Made by a program: the position numbers and the translations under genes. Below the pieces are notes generated by a model. It saw only the letters and a program-made list of their open reading frames with translations, did not search any database and was not told the DNA's origin. Below, piece after piece: positions 1-11,606 of a stretch of DNA of 64,000 nt; position 1 is the first letter of the stretch, and each line of letters begins with the position of its first letter. Origin of the DNA: Pontederia crassipes (Eukaryota; Streptophyta; Magnoliopsida; Commelinales; Pontederiaceae); the NCBI GenBank assembly GCA_030549335.1, contig CM060183.1, forward strand, positions 20,720,552-20,784,551. Direction: 5' to 3'.

Positions 1-421
1 GAGATCACCATCATGAGATCATTGCCACCATGAGGTAGCCATCGTCTTCGCCGCCCCGAGGTCGCCGTCACTGCACCATCTTCGCCATCGCCTCATGGTC
101 ATCGTCCGAGTTCCCCTTTTTTCTTCGATTTTTTTTCGTTGAATCGAATCGTCCATTTTCACCTCTCTATACTTACTTAAAAAGGGGAGATGGTGCACGA
201 AATCTGTGCCTCCGACGGGCGCAGATGGGGGGAGAGGAGTCCTCCCCCAACCCCATTAAATCCTTTATTTATTTATTTCTACCTTCTGTAAGCTCTCAGC
301 TTCGGACACTTCGCAGTATTCAGTATGACATTTCTGGATCGAATCCATTGACTTAGATTCTTCTCCCTTGAGATTGTCAAAATCAGGTTTCCTTGAACAT
401 TGTCTTGTTTGGAGTTCTCTT

Positions 422-483
<62 letters not shown>

Positions 484-961
484 TCTCCTCGGAATTCTTT
501 TATGTACAAAAGAAAAATGCTTTAAATGAATCTTGGCATTGCTATTTTTTTGGTATCTCTTTACATGGGTCGCCCATGATCTCATTTAACTTGGAAAATG
601 TGTGACCTTGGTGTCTCGGTGCTTGAACCCTTTTCATGACACCGGTTCTTTGCTGCAATGCTCATGTCAAACACAAAAGTTTCTTCCCTCTAGTTCGCAT
701 TATGTTTTAGCTAACATTAAGTTGGATGTTGTACTTTCCATCTGATCTTTGTGTATCAGTGTATGTGCTTCCTCGTCATCAACTGTCAAACCTTTTCTTT
801 CGAAGCTTTGTTCTGAGGTTTTTTAGGTGTTCTAGTAGAAGGATGTGTGCTATACTGCTATGGTCAAAGACAATGCAGTTGTCTTTTAAACGTCTTCTTA
901 TTTAAGTATCATTGATGTTGGGATTTGTTGATCTCATCTTCACGATCGGAAACGAGCTCCC
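1..961. other. unassigned leader region upstream of the TNP pseudogene
   Basis: No coding sequence is recognised here. The first 110 bases are rich in GCC/ATC triplets and look like low-complexity repeat. A long CT tract lies at 426-479. Pyrimidine tracts of this kind are common in plant 5' leaders, so part of this stretch may be the old promoter and leader of the TNP gene that follows. That link is inference. Confidence 0.4.
426..479. repeat. (CT)n microsatellite
   Basis: An almost pure run of about 27 CT units. The serine/leucine and arginine/glutamate reading frames across it are artefacts of the repeat. Confidence 0.95.
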
Positions 962-2006
962 ATGTCTGAGATGAGTTCTCAACACCTGCGAGGACTGTAA
1001 GTTCTTCTTTTTCTCTTTCCCCTTCTGCTGTCCCCCAATGCTTCGTTCCATTAGTAGTATTAGCTACTAATGATGTGTTGTCATTTTTCTTGTTTGAAGT
1101 TTAATTTTTGTCTTCTGGTGATGAAAAGAAGAGGCCATCATACTGGAAGATTTAGTTATCCAGTTCTAATTTCATTAATGGCTAAGCCATCTCTAGCTGA
1201 AACCAATAAATTTCTTCCTGCGATTGATGAGTTCCCATACTCCTGTGAACCAAATGTGAAGGCATTGACCATCAAAATAGCAAGGTCACCTTCAGTAGGC
1301 ATTGAAGAGAAATACATCCCAATCTCTCCTTCCATTTCCATATCCCCACATCTAAACTCCTCTTCTCCACCATCCTCAGCTTTTTTTCAGCCTTGCAGTC
1401 ACCTTACATTTCTCCAAGGACCTTGGAACCACCACCACAACTAGAGAAGATTAGCATATCATCAACCACGAATCCATCCCCAAGTTCATACTCTTATACA
1501 CACTTTGATGATGTTCCCAGCACTTCTTACACTCCTCCATCCGAGAGCTATGATTTCCCTATTGGCATAATCGACCACAAGCCTAAGTTCTCTGACGCAA
1601 TGACCGCACCTCCTCGCATTTCATTCTCCTTACTAGTGCCCCGAGTATCCTTCGCAAAAGCATCAATGCATGTTTCTTCCAATGCGAAACTCTGAAGCTG
1701 TGATGTGTACATTGGATTCCACAGTTAGAACGTTAATCTCATTCGCTTCTGTAAATGTCTAAAGTCTGAGCTTGAGCTCCAGGGAATAACCTCATTCGCT
1801 GCTGACTGCGCGAAATACTCTGATACACAGAGCCATCATATTGCTGATCGAATTATACGCTTAGCCACATTTGGTGTAGTTGTGGTGACTCCATCCAGCT
1901 TCCTTAATCATCTTGAGGAAATCATATTTTTTATCAAAAGAAGAATCTCATCCCAGTTCTATTTGACACGGACCTTGCATAAATTATAAATTGTTTTTAT
2001 GAGAAG
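962..2006 (+). pseudogene. TNP pseudogene, segment 1: N-terminus and TIR-like domain
   Basis: First of four pieces of one broken gene of the plant TNP class (TIR-like, NB-ARC-like, TPR-like repeats; Arabidopsis AT5G56220 type). A short ATG frame at 962 ends in GTAAG and may be an old first exon. Around 1380-1440 the residues before and after a frameshift in a T run match the family's serine-rich N-terminus (SAFF...QSPYISPRT). From about 1690 to 1980, reading across a TAG, the frame keeps TIR-like blocks (CDVYIGF, LKSELELQGI, FAADCAKYSDTQSHHIADRI, FGVVVVT, SSFLNHL). It stops at a Copia insertion at 2007 and resumes at 6690. The stop and frameshifts mean it cannot make a normal protein. The family call comes from remembered conserved blocks, not a search. 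Confidence 0.75.
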
Positions 2007-2313
2007 TGTTGCGAATAGAACACCGATGATCGATGAATAATCAAAATAATGAAAGAAAGAGAATATGAACACAAAGATTTAACGTGGTAAAATATTCTTG
2101 ATCAATGCGAACAAGAGAGAAACATCCATGGGCAAAGGAGGCCGTCGCCAGAAATTTTCACTGTGAGCCAAAAGAGAATGTACATATAAAACCCTAACCC
2201 TCATATATAACGGCCCAACCCTCCGCTTCCGCCATAGATTTTCATTTTTCCTCATTTTTTATTTTTTTTCTTTCATAATTTTGGGTACATGGTACATAAT
2301 TCAAGGCACATCA
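2007..2313 (-). repeat. Copia-I 3' LTR
   Basis: 307-bp copy of the LTR at 6380-6689. It begins TGTTGCGAATAG and ends GGCACATCA in plus orientation. The copies differ by substitutions and a few short indels (for example an extra TCAT in the right copy), so the insertion is not very recent. Confidence 0.9.
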
Positions 2314-2402
2314 ATAAATTTCCACCTTGATTTTAATTTCACAAAACTCTCAAAAAATAAAATGCTCAGCATGCTCTCCTTTGCCGAATGGCCCACGAGG
2401 GC

Positions 2403-5400
2403 CTAGCTTGATCTTTGCGTGACGCCCGTCAAGTCTGAACAATAGTCGAACTTGACAACATGTAAGCTCTTTGTCATCATATCTGCTGGATTGTCATGTG
2501 TGCTAATCTTCTGAACTTGAACATCTTGCTTTTCCACAATATCTCGAATAAAATAATATCTCACATCTATATGTTTTGTTCTTTCATGATGCATTTGATC
2601 TTTTGTAAGATGTATTGCACTCTTACTATCACAATATATGACAGTAGCTTTCTCTTTCATAATAAGCTCTCCAACTAATCCTCTCAACCAGATAGCTTCT
2701 TTCACAGCTTCAGTGATGACCATGTATTCAGCTTCAGTAGTGGATAATGCTACTGTATCCTGCAAAATAGCTTTTTAACTCACAGCACAATCAGTAATAG
2801 TAAAGACATAATCAGTTAGGGACTTTCTTCTATCAAGATCTCCTGCAAAATCTGAATCAACATAGCCAACCAGTATAGCTGAATTTCTATTAAATTCCAA
2901 GCATACATCAGAAGTACCTCTTAAATATCTCAGTATCCACTTAACAGCTTCTCAGTGCTTCTTTTCTGGATTAGATATATATCTACTAATAACACTGACA
3001 GTCTGAGATATATCTGAACGAGTGCAAATCATTGCATACATAATGCTACCAACTGCACTACAGTAAGGAACTTTTGACATAAACCTTTTGTCTTCATCAG
3101 ATTGAGGTGAACATGAAGCTGAGAGTTTAAAGTGTACTGCAATCGGTGTACTGACAGTCTTAGCATTCTGCATTCCAAAACGTTCCAAGACTTTTTCAAT
3201 ATATTTTTGCTGAGACAGAAATAGTCTTCCTGAACTTCTATATCTAGAAATTTTTATTCCCAAAATCTTCTTTGCTGCTCCACGATCCTTCATCTCAAAT
3301 TCAGAACTTAACTTATTTTTCAAAATATTAATTTCAGATATATCTTTCACTGCAATTAACATATCATCAACATAGAGCAACAAATAGATGAATGAACTAT
3401 CGACAAGTTGATTCAAATAAACACAACTATCATATTTGCTTCTAGCAAAATCAATACTCAACATGAATGAATCAAACCTTTTATACCATTGCCGAGGAGA
3501 TTGTTTAAGTCCATACAAGGACTTCTTCAGATGACAAACTTGATCTTCTCTACCTTCAACATGAAAATCCTCTGGCTGCTCCATATATATATCTTCTTCT
3601 ACATCGCCATGTAAGAATGCAGTCTTAACATCTAGTTGTTCAAGTTCAAGATTCTGCAAAGCAACAATAGCAAGCAAAGTACGAATAGAAGTATGTTTCA
3701 CAACTGGAGAGAACACATCATAAAAATCAACATCCTCCACTTGACTGTACCCTTTTGTCACCAATCTTGCTTTGTACTTTGTCTCTTCATTATTGATTCC
3801 TTCTTTCTTCTTGAACACCCATTTGCAGCCAACAATCTTCTTATTCACAAATTGTTTTACAAGATCCCAAGTGCCATTTTTCTGTAGAGAATCCATCTCC
3901 TCCTGCATTGCTATTAACCACTTATTACAATCAGGACTTCGAATAGCTTCAAAATATGAGGAAGGATCAGGTAACTCAATATCTTCAGCAACACTTAATG
4001 CATAAGCGACCAGTTCTTCAAATCCGAGCCTTTGAGGTGCTTTTATTTCTCTCCTCGGTCTATCACGAGTTAACATGTATTGTTGTTGAACTTGAGGTGA
4101 TGTATGAACTTCAGGAGCATCAGGAGTATCATTCTTTTCATCAGAAGAATTTGACAGTTCTAACTCCACCTTCTCCAAAGTTTTATGCTTTTCTGTATCA
4201 CCAATAATAGACAAATATTTTTTCGAGTGAAGCATCACAGATTCATCAAAAGTAACATCTCTACTGATAATAAATTTCTTGATTTCAGGACATCATAATC
4301 TATAACCTTTAACACCAGATTTATAACCAAGAAATATGCACTTCCTAGCTCTAGGTTCAAGCTTTCTATCATTAACATGTGCATATGCAGGACAATCGAA
4401 AACTTTTAAATGTGAGTAATTAGGAGAATTACCTGACCACACTTCTTTAAGAATTTTTAAGTCTAAGGATCGGTGATGAGACCGATTCACTAAGTGACAT
4501 GCTAGGTTAACAGCCTCTGCCAAAACTTCTTGCCAAGTCCTGCATTTGACAGCATACATCATTCTCTTTCTAGTAGAGTTCTGTTCATTCTTTCTATGAC
4601 TCTATTCTGCTGTGGAGTTCTCACAACTGTGTGATGCCTTGCAATACCTTCTTTGTCACATAATTCATTGAACTTAGAATTACAGAATTCTAGTCCATTA
4701 TCAGTCATCAGTCTCTTCACAACTTTTCCAGATTGCTTCTCTAGCAAAATCTTCCATGACTTGAATGTTTCGAATACATCATCTTTATGTTTTAGAAAAT
4801 AGACCCAAACTTTTTTAGAAAAATCATCAATAAATGTCAGCAAATACCTATTTCCTCCTTTCGAAGGAACCTGAGAAAGATCCCATAAATCTGAATGGAT
4901 GTAATTAAGGGTTTCCTTCGTCTTATGAATGGCTGAGCCGAAACTAACTCTCTTCTGCTTTCTGAAGATACAATGCTCACACAGCTCTAACTTTCTAACT
5001 TTTGCACCAAGAAGAAGACCTCTGTTACTGAGAACTTGCATGCCATTCTCACTCATATGGCCCAAACGCATGTGCCATAACTTTGTGCAATCTTCCTCTG
5101 AGGTAGATGAGACTGTTGCTGAACCTATCACCGTCAAACCTTGGAGAATATACAAACTACCGATTTTGAGGCCTTTCATCAACACAAGAGCACCACGAGA
5201 AATTTTCATTCTATTATACTCAATAACGACTTTGCAACCATTTGAGTCTAAGACACCGAGAGAGATAAGATTCTTTTTCATATCAGGAACATGTCTGACT
5301 TTTGATAATGTCCTAATAATCTCATCATGCATCTTAATCTGGATGGACCCAATACCAACAGTCTTACAGGCAGCATTGTTGCCTATAAGAATGACTCCAC

Positions 5401-5541
5401 CTTCAACAGATTTGTACGTGGAGAATCAATCTCGATTGGGACACATATGGTATGAGCATCCAGAATCGAGAATCCATTCACTTGATGATCTGGATTTGTT
5501 TGATGCCGTTACTAACAGAACATCTTCATTATCACTTTCTG
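2403..5541 (-). pseudogene. pol: Copia-I pol: protease, integrase, reverse transcriptase, RNase H (broken)
   Basis: Domains run right to left. The protease active site WILDSGCSYH is near 5470. Integrase has an HMRLGHM...C..C zinc-binding start near 5060 and the acidic triad HSDLW, TDNGLEF and RVIERMNRT (about 4900-4580). Reverse transcriptase (4238-2952) has DVKTAFLHGD and the YVDDM catalytic box. RNase H (about 2930-2403) has [10 protein letters not shown] and [10 protein letters not shown]. Breaks are a frameshift between gag and protease, another at about 4560, and stops at 5426-5428, 4293-4295, 2952-2954 and 2775-2777. All four stops replace a tryptophan conserved in copia proteins. Without them the frames are still easy to read. 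Confidence 0.9.
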
Positions 5542-6345
5542 CTACACCGGCATCTGCAACTTCAGCCTTCTGATTTCCTTCTCGTTGTCATCGTTAATCC
5601 TTTTATTCTTATTCTGTAATTTGTAACACTCTGCTTTGATATGACCCTTCTTCTTGCAATAATTGCATACTTTATCTCTGTTCTTCGACTTAGATTCGGA
5701 TCTATCTTGATTTTGATTTCTCGTCTGATGTCTGCCTCTTGCGATCAGACTTGAGGCTTGATCATCAGATTTGCCGCTTGATCCCAATTCATTATCCAAC
5801 TTTTCTTTGCTCAGCAATCTGCCCTTAACATCTTCAAACGTGAATTTGTCCCTACCGTAGATCATCGTCTCCTTAAAGGTTTTATATGAAGATGACAGAG
5901 AACAAAGAAGTAATAGGGCCTGATCTTCATCATCAACCTTTGCATCTACGTTCTTCAAATCATTGATTAGGGCAATGAACTCACTGATATGTGATTTGAT
6001 CGACGTACCTTCGGCCATATGAAAGGTGTACATCCGCTGCTTCAACACAAGTCGATTCGCTAGGGTTTTCGTCAGATACAGAGTTTCCAACTTCGTCCAA
6101 AGACCGGCCGTCGTCTTCTCTACGAGAACTTCCTGAAGAACATCGTTCGTCAGGCACAACTGAATCGCAAATATGGCCTTCTCGTCGAGATCCTCCCAGG
6201 CGAATGCCTCCATGTCGTCAGGCTTTTGACCCGACAGCGCCTTCTTCAACCCATTCTGAACCAAGATGGCATGTATCCGAACCTGCCACAAACTGAAATT
6301 TATGTTCCCGTCGAACTTTTCGATGTCGAACTTCGTTGTAGTCAT
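5542..6345 (-). CDS. gag: Copia-I gag polyprotein (capsid and zinc knuckle)
   Basis: 267-aa open frame from an ATG just inside the primer site. The first 190 residues fit the UBN2/copia gag fold: an FDG...FSLWQ start, a LYLTKTLANRL segment and a central LKQRMYTFHM block. A complete CCHC zinc knuckle (CNYCKKKGHIKAEC) lies near residues 228-241, after a basic stretch. Gag forms the virus-like particle and binds element RNA. The frame closes at 5542, just before the protease frame; a shift is needed to continue, so gag-pol is no longer one ORF. No host function is implied. Confidence 0.88.
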   Translation of the reverse strand: MTTTKFDIEKFDGNINFSLWQVRIHAILVQNGLKKALSGQKPDDMEAFAWEDLDEKAIFAIQLCLTNDVLQEVLVEKTTAGLWTKLETLYLTKTLANRLVLKQRMYTFHMAEGTSIKSHISEFIALINDLKNVDAKVDDEDQALLLLCSLSSSYKTFKETMIYGRDKFTFEDVKGRLLSKEKLDNELGSSGKSDDQASSLIARGRHQTRNQNQDRSESKSKNRDKVCNYCKKKGHIKAECYKLQNKNKRINDDNEKEIRRLKLQMPV

Positions 6346-6379
6346 CTTCGCGGAAAGAAACTCGGCTCTGATATCAATT

Positions 6380-6689
6380 TGTTACGAATAGAACACCGAG
6401 GATCAATGAATAATCAAAACAACGAAAGAAAGGGAAGATGAACACAGAGATTTAACGTGGTAAAACTCTCTTGATCAATGTGAACAAAAGAGAAACATCC
6501 ATGGACAAAGGTGGCCGCCGTCAGAAATTTTCACTATGAGCCAAAAGAGAATGTACATCATATAAAACCCTAACCCTCATATATAACGGCCCAAGCCCTC
6601 CGCTTCCGCCACAGATTTTCATTTTTCCTCTTTTTTCATTTTTTTCTTTCATAATTTTGGGTACATGGTATATAATTCAAGGCACATCA
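6380..6689 (-). repeat. Copia-I 5' LTR
   Basis: 310-bp direct repeat of 2007-2313 with scattered substitutions. Since the element reads on the minus strand, this right-hand copy is the 5' LTR and would hold the promoter. The primer binding site follows it directly. Confidence 0.9.
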
Positions 6690-8275
6690 ATAAAAAATTT
6701 GAGGATAAAGATTGTAGAGAGGCATTTGAAGGGTTAACTAAGTGCACTGAGTACAACATGGATGCAAATGATAGAAATTGGAGAAGTTACATATCCAAAA
6801 CTGTTGATACCCTAAAAATGACGCTTGGAAGAAGGAGCATTGCGGCGAAAGAGTCAGGAGTTTTGAGGAATTACCTTTTACTTGAAATCGACATTTTGTG
6901 GGTAGAGAGAAAGAACTCATAGAGATTGAGGCTGCTTTCTTTGGATGTTGTAATCCCTATGAACTTGAGTTTCCAAAGACAACTTTGGCAGATTCTAGTT
7001 CAAGTGATGGGTTTGCTGATGAGGAGAGTGACAGAGTAAGAGCGAACGGGAGATACATTAACTTAGATTTGAAAAAGTACGAGGAGCCAACTTTAGAGGC
7101 TTGGATAGAACCAGTCTTTGAGCTTGACAGGAAAGCGAGAAGCTTTCAAAAGCAGCAGTCTAAGCACAAAAACCACGGAATATGAACAATAAGAGTTACA
7201 TTTCACGTCTTTTGCATCAGTGGCACCTCATGTGTTGAAAAGACAGAGCTGGCTTTAGAGTTTGCATACATATACTCTTAGAGATACAAGATGGTGTTTT
7301 GGGTTAGTGGGGATGCAAGATATTTTAGGAAGAGCATACTAAATTTGTCAATTAACTTGGGAGTTGATGTTAGTGTAGAGGCTAAAAAGGAAAGAGGAAG
7401 GATAAGAAGCTTTGATGAGCAAGAACTTGATGCATTCCAAAGGATATAAAGAGAACTCTTTCAAGAAGCTCCTTACCTGTTGGTGATAGAAAATCTTGAG
7501 ACAGAGAAAGAATGGTGGGAAGGAAATGATCTGCATGATTTAATTCCAAGAAACACAAGTGCCACACATGTGATCATAACAACCAAGCTTCCTAAGGTTA
7601 TGAACTTGAAGATGATGAGACTTCAGGAAGTCTCGTTGGCCGAGTCTGTACTTCTAATGAAAGGTCGAAGGAAGAAAGACTACCCTACTGAGGATCATGA
7701 AGTCCTTGGGGAGACTAAGCTTTGGACTTTCAGTGGTTGGATCAATTCTCTCCGAGCTAGCAATTTCTCCATCTGAGCTCTTTGAAGCAATTGAAAACAT
7801 ATCCCTCGATGATTGTCACACCAGGCATCATCGAGGATGGTTTCTTTCATAATCACCCTTACTTAATAAAAGTCTTAGTGTTCTACTTTGACCTTCTTGA
7901 TAGAGTTAGAGGAAGAGACCTTGCTTCTCGAATGGCGCTGTCTGGTGCTTGGTTTGCTCTTGCTCCAGTTCCATCAAATTTCTTGGCAATTGCAACAAAT
8001 AACCTATCATCAAAAGGCAATAGCTTTCAACAATAGGGAAAAGGTCTCGCTATGGGATTCTGTTGTGGCTCAAGGTGCTGTGTAGCTCCACATGCCCGGA
8101 GGAAGGAGGTGAATCTTCTCTCATGCTAGTGAAACTCGGCTTGGCAAAAAGAGCCACCAGGCAGCCGGGATTATGGATTTAATTCCACTCGATCACGGTT
8201 TGTTCGCTAGGATGAGAGAGGGATTGACGATAGCCAAGGCTACAGTTGATGCTGTGAGGAAGACTAGGAACCCTG
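6690..8275 (+). pseudogene. TNP pseudogene, segment 2: NB-ARC-like domain
   Basis: Continues segment 1 directly after the Copia LTR. Frames read EDKDCREAFEGLTKC, then GREKELIEIEAAFFGCC, then a NB-ARC-like ATPase: FALEF-type helix, RYKMVFWVSGDARYF, ERGRIRSFDEQELDAFQ, PYLLVIENLETEKEWWEG, DLIPRN..ATHVIITTKLP. The Walker A region (about 7213-7252) reads GTSCVEKTEL, where family members have GxSGxGKTEL; the glycine before Lys-Thr is now Glu. The kinase-2 Asp is Glu. Stops lie after KNHGI (about 7183), at about 7279 and at about 7447, with further frameshifts beyond 7700. The segment ends in an AIAKAT..AVRKTRNP-like block at 8275, where an LTR element is inserted. Confidence 0.88.
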
Positions 8276-9451
8276 TGTTGGATCAAAGTTTTAATGACAT
8301 ATAAAATTATATTTTGATGAAACAAACCTCAAAAAATTAAAATTAAAATACTAAAAAAGTTCAAGAAAAAAAGATAACTTTATGCACAAACTTTGATTAC
8401 ATAGCTGACTATAAAATAATTAGATTTTGGATGAATCAAAGTTATAGAGAATTCTGTTAACTTTTCATAGACTTCAAGATCATCTAATTTGGATAACTAT
8501 ACAGAAAGTTATGATCAAAACAATGCAGATCGGTCAACCTGCCGGTCGACGCAAAGAAGGCTGGTCGACAATACCGATTGACCAAATGAAGATGCCGGTT
8601 GATCGATCCAAAACCGGTTGACGCCAAGATAATACCTGTCGATGTATCAGTCGACAGTCCGATTGATCGACCCAGTGCAGAAGTTGCTGAAATGACACAA
8701 AGGTCACATAGACAGGTCGACCGGTCTAGATGTGCGGTCGATCGGCCTCCCAGTCAAATGAATAGTACCGGTCAAATTTGAAGAAGAAATTTGTGGAACA
8801 ATTTGTGAACGAATTTTTCACATACTGCAGGCTATAAAACAAGTGCCAAAGCAAGAGGCAAAAGCATCCATTCATTCATTGAAGAAAAACTTCAAGTGAT
8901 AAAAAAAAGAAGATCTTTTCCTTAAAGTTTTCATTTTATAGCTTTCTCATTTTTCTCTCTTCTCTTCTTGTGAGCATAGATTTGTAAAAGAGAGAAACAC
9001 TTTTGTAGAAAAATTCTGAGAGCGCTCCTGTGTAAAAAAGAAGTTCAAAATCTTACATCTTGAACGAGAGAAATAGATTAGCTTCATTTAAGGAGATGTG
9101 TGCCTTACCTCTCGAACCGGAGAAAAGGTGGTGGTGTAAAGGGCTTTTCTTTCTTGTCACATTTAGAACAAAGGAAGAGTGCTAGTGAAATTTTCGATGA
9201 TCTCGATGTCAAGAAGTCGAAGCGGGGACGTAGGTCAAGGTGTGGCTGAACCTCATCAACAACCACTGTGTCTTTACATTTGATTTTCTCTCTCTCCCCG
9301 TTCATATTATGCTTATGTTATGAATTGCTTTATTTTAAAAAGTTTTAAAAAATCAGTTTTATGCTTTCGCGACGATCTTTGTGAAATCAACATTTTTTAT
9401 AGAACACCAATTCACCTCCCTCCCTCTCTTGGTGCCATTTGGGATCCAACA
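8276..9451 (+). repeat. left LTR of the gag-only element
   Basis: 1176-bp direct repeat starting TGTTGGATCAAAG and ending GGGATCCAACA. A TATA box (CTATAAAAC) lies at 8832-8838. Upstream of it, at about 8530-8770, is a cluster of GGTCGACC/CGATCGAC-type palindromes in an otherwise AT-rich LTR. The reading frame at 8599-8781 is a by-product of these motifs. Confidence 0.92.
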
Positions 9452-9558
9452 ATTGGTATCAGAGCGGATTGCTCTTGTTTTAAGATATAATCATTTTTAG
9501 ATCTGATCGTTTTAAGTTTTGATAGTCTTGTTTTAAGATTTAACAATCTTTAAGAGCC

Positions 9559-11005
9559 ATGGCATCAAGTGGAATTGGTTTTGTCGAAGGGCAATCAAAT
9601 AGTCGTCCTCCCCTTTTAAATGCATCAAAATTTGCATATTGAAAAATTAGAATTCAAGCATATATTTGTTCTATTGATACCGACATGTGGGACATAGTTA
9701 AAAAAGTTTATTATGTTCATGAAAAGTTACCTACTGTTTCTAAAGAAAAAGAAAAGATTTTTTTCAAAACTTGATTGGAAAGCCAAACATATATTTTACT
9801 GTGCTTTAGATTCAACGGAGTTTAATCGGATTTCAAGTTGTGAAACTGCAATCAAAATTTGAAAAAAAAAACTCATCACTATCAATGAAGGAACCGACAA
9901 AATTAAAGAATCTAGATTGAATATTTTAAATCATCAATATGATTCTTTCAAAATGCATGATAATGAATCCATAAATGATATGGTAGCTCGATTTAATGAT
10001 ATTTTGAATGGCTTAGCCTCATTGGGCGAGACAAGAACTAATTCTCAAAAAGTGAAAAAGATTCTCAAGTTTCTCTCCTCCCAATGGCATACAAAAAGGA
10101 CGGTGATCGAAGAAAATGATCTGAACAAATTAGATTTTGATGATCTTATTGGCTCATTTCTAACATATAAGATTGAAATTCAAGAAGAAGAAGAATTCAA
10201 TGCTCCCAAAAAGAAGATATTGGCTTTGAAAGCAAGCGAAAATAAAGATAACTTAAGTGGAGAAGAAGTGGACGAAAAGAAATTCGCATGCTATAAAAGA
10301 AAACTTGACAAATATATCAAGGTGGTAAAATCTAAATAAAAGAGCGAGAAGCCGAAAAGAGGATTATGTAAACGTCACTCAGAAGAAGAAGAAAAAGAAG
10401 AAATATAAATAACCAAGTTAAGAATCAAATGACTCATCAAGTTCTTCTAATGAGGATACATACTTGCGCCTAATGGTACACAATGATGAGGTAACTTCAA
10501 ACTCTTCAATTTCAAGTAATGACTCGTCGAGATTTTTCGAAGAAAATATTTATTTAGATGTAAATGAATAACTCTCCTCTCTCGTAAAAAAGATATTTTT
10601 CAACTAAAGAGGAAAATAAAAAATTAGTATATGAGATTGAAAAACTCAAAAATGAAATTGAAACTTTGAAAATTACATATTATTGTGAAATTGTAAAACT
10701 AGCATGTGTTAAAGAAAAGGTAAAAAAGAAAAATGACCTTTTGAAAAACTCACAAAATAAGACTATTTCTCATATAACGACAAATAATATTAGGAATAAT
10801 TTTGGACATGAAAATTTATATTGGAAATCCAATCATCTATATGGTAGAAAATCACATTTCAAATGTTTTACTTGTGAATTTTATGATTATTATGCATACC
10901 AATGCAAAATAAAAAATCTTCATAAATGGATTGATATGGGTTCCGAAAGGAACATTATCTACCAAAATAGGACCCAAAGAACTTTGGGTACCAAAAGTTA
11001 CTTGA
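9559..11005 (+). pseudogene. gag: gag of the gag-only LTR element (degenerate)
   Basis: Starts at ATG 9559 (MASSGIGFVEGQ, then RPPLLNASKF, a copia gag N-terminus). A TGA where family members have Trp (about 9642) and several shifts break the first 350 bp. The best open part, 9917-10339, matches the UBN2 gag domain: ILNHQYDSFKMHDNES, MVARFNDILNGLASLG, WHTKRTVIEE, LDFDDLIGS. Farther on, a degenerate zinc-knuckle region (CFTCEFYDYYAYQC; the His is not in place) is followed by IWVPKGT and ELWVPKVT, then a stop at 11003-11005. The last blocks mark the usual end of gag in this family, so pol was removed rather than decayed. Confidence 0.82.
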
Positions 11006-11606
11006 TTATTTTTCAAGTATGCCTAAAAAATATCATCTATCTTTTGTGTCACTCAAAAATTCAAAACTACTATTTTTTTTTAAAAAAAGAAACATATAAA
11101 TGAAAATTGGTAATAGTGATAGGGGGAGCATGATTAAACTTTATTTTGACATATCATGGACGTCATTGTTGAATCAAAGTTTTATGCCATATTTTTATTC
11201 TTAATATTTTTTTAGCTTTCATAAATTAGTTTTCATTATAAAATAGTCATAAATTTAGGGAGAGTTATCATTCAAAACTTGGAATACTCTACATGTCTAT
11301 TATATGACAAAAAGGGGAAGAATAATTTTTTTTTGAAAAATTGATTAAGTGAGAGTTACGTATGGTTTCTTATATACTTCATATATAAATTATTCTTTTT
11401 GATGAAACAAAATGCGGAGAAATATGATCTGAATATCACTTTATATGAAGAGTTTCTTACAATTTATACTTATATGAATATCTCCCATTGTAAGGAAAGT
11501 TGTGTTAGAGGGAGTAAAATTATTTTTTTACAAGATTTTACATTTTTTTTGTCAACTTATATATTTTTCATATTTCTCAGTTTGTCCTCATAAAAAAGGG
11601 GGAGAT

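Larger units (their letters stand above)
2007..6689 (-). mobile_element. Ty1/copia LTR retrotransposon, nearly full length (Copia-I)
   Basis: Two LTRs of about 310 bp (2007-2313 and 6380-6689) flank a minus-strand gag-pol region in copia order: gag, protease, integrase, reverse transcriptase, RNase H. Beside the right-hand (5') LTR, at about 6362-6379, the minus strand carries a TATCAGAGCC block, the usual initiator-Met tRNA primer site. A purine-rich tract precedes the left-hand (3') LTR at about 2314-2330. LTR ends are TG...CA. I see no convincing 5-bp target duplication (AGAAG on the left, ATAAA on the right). The element sits inside the TNP gene, between its TIR-like and NB-ARC-like parts. 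Frameshifts and four stops make it non-autonomous now. Confidence 0.93.

Noticed and set aside
265..605. Reading frames across the CT tract on both strands
   Set aside because: Ser/Leu or Arg/Glu repeats produced by the microsatellite; no other coding signal.
4929..5573. 214-aa plus-strand frame
   Set aside because: Antisense shadow of the Copia-I integrase and protease on the minus strand.
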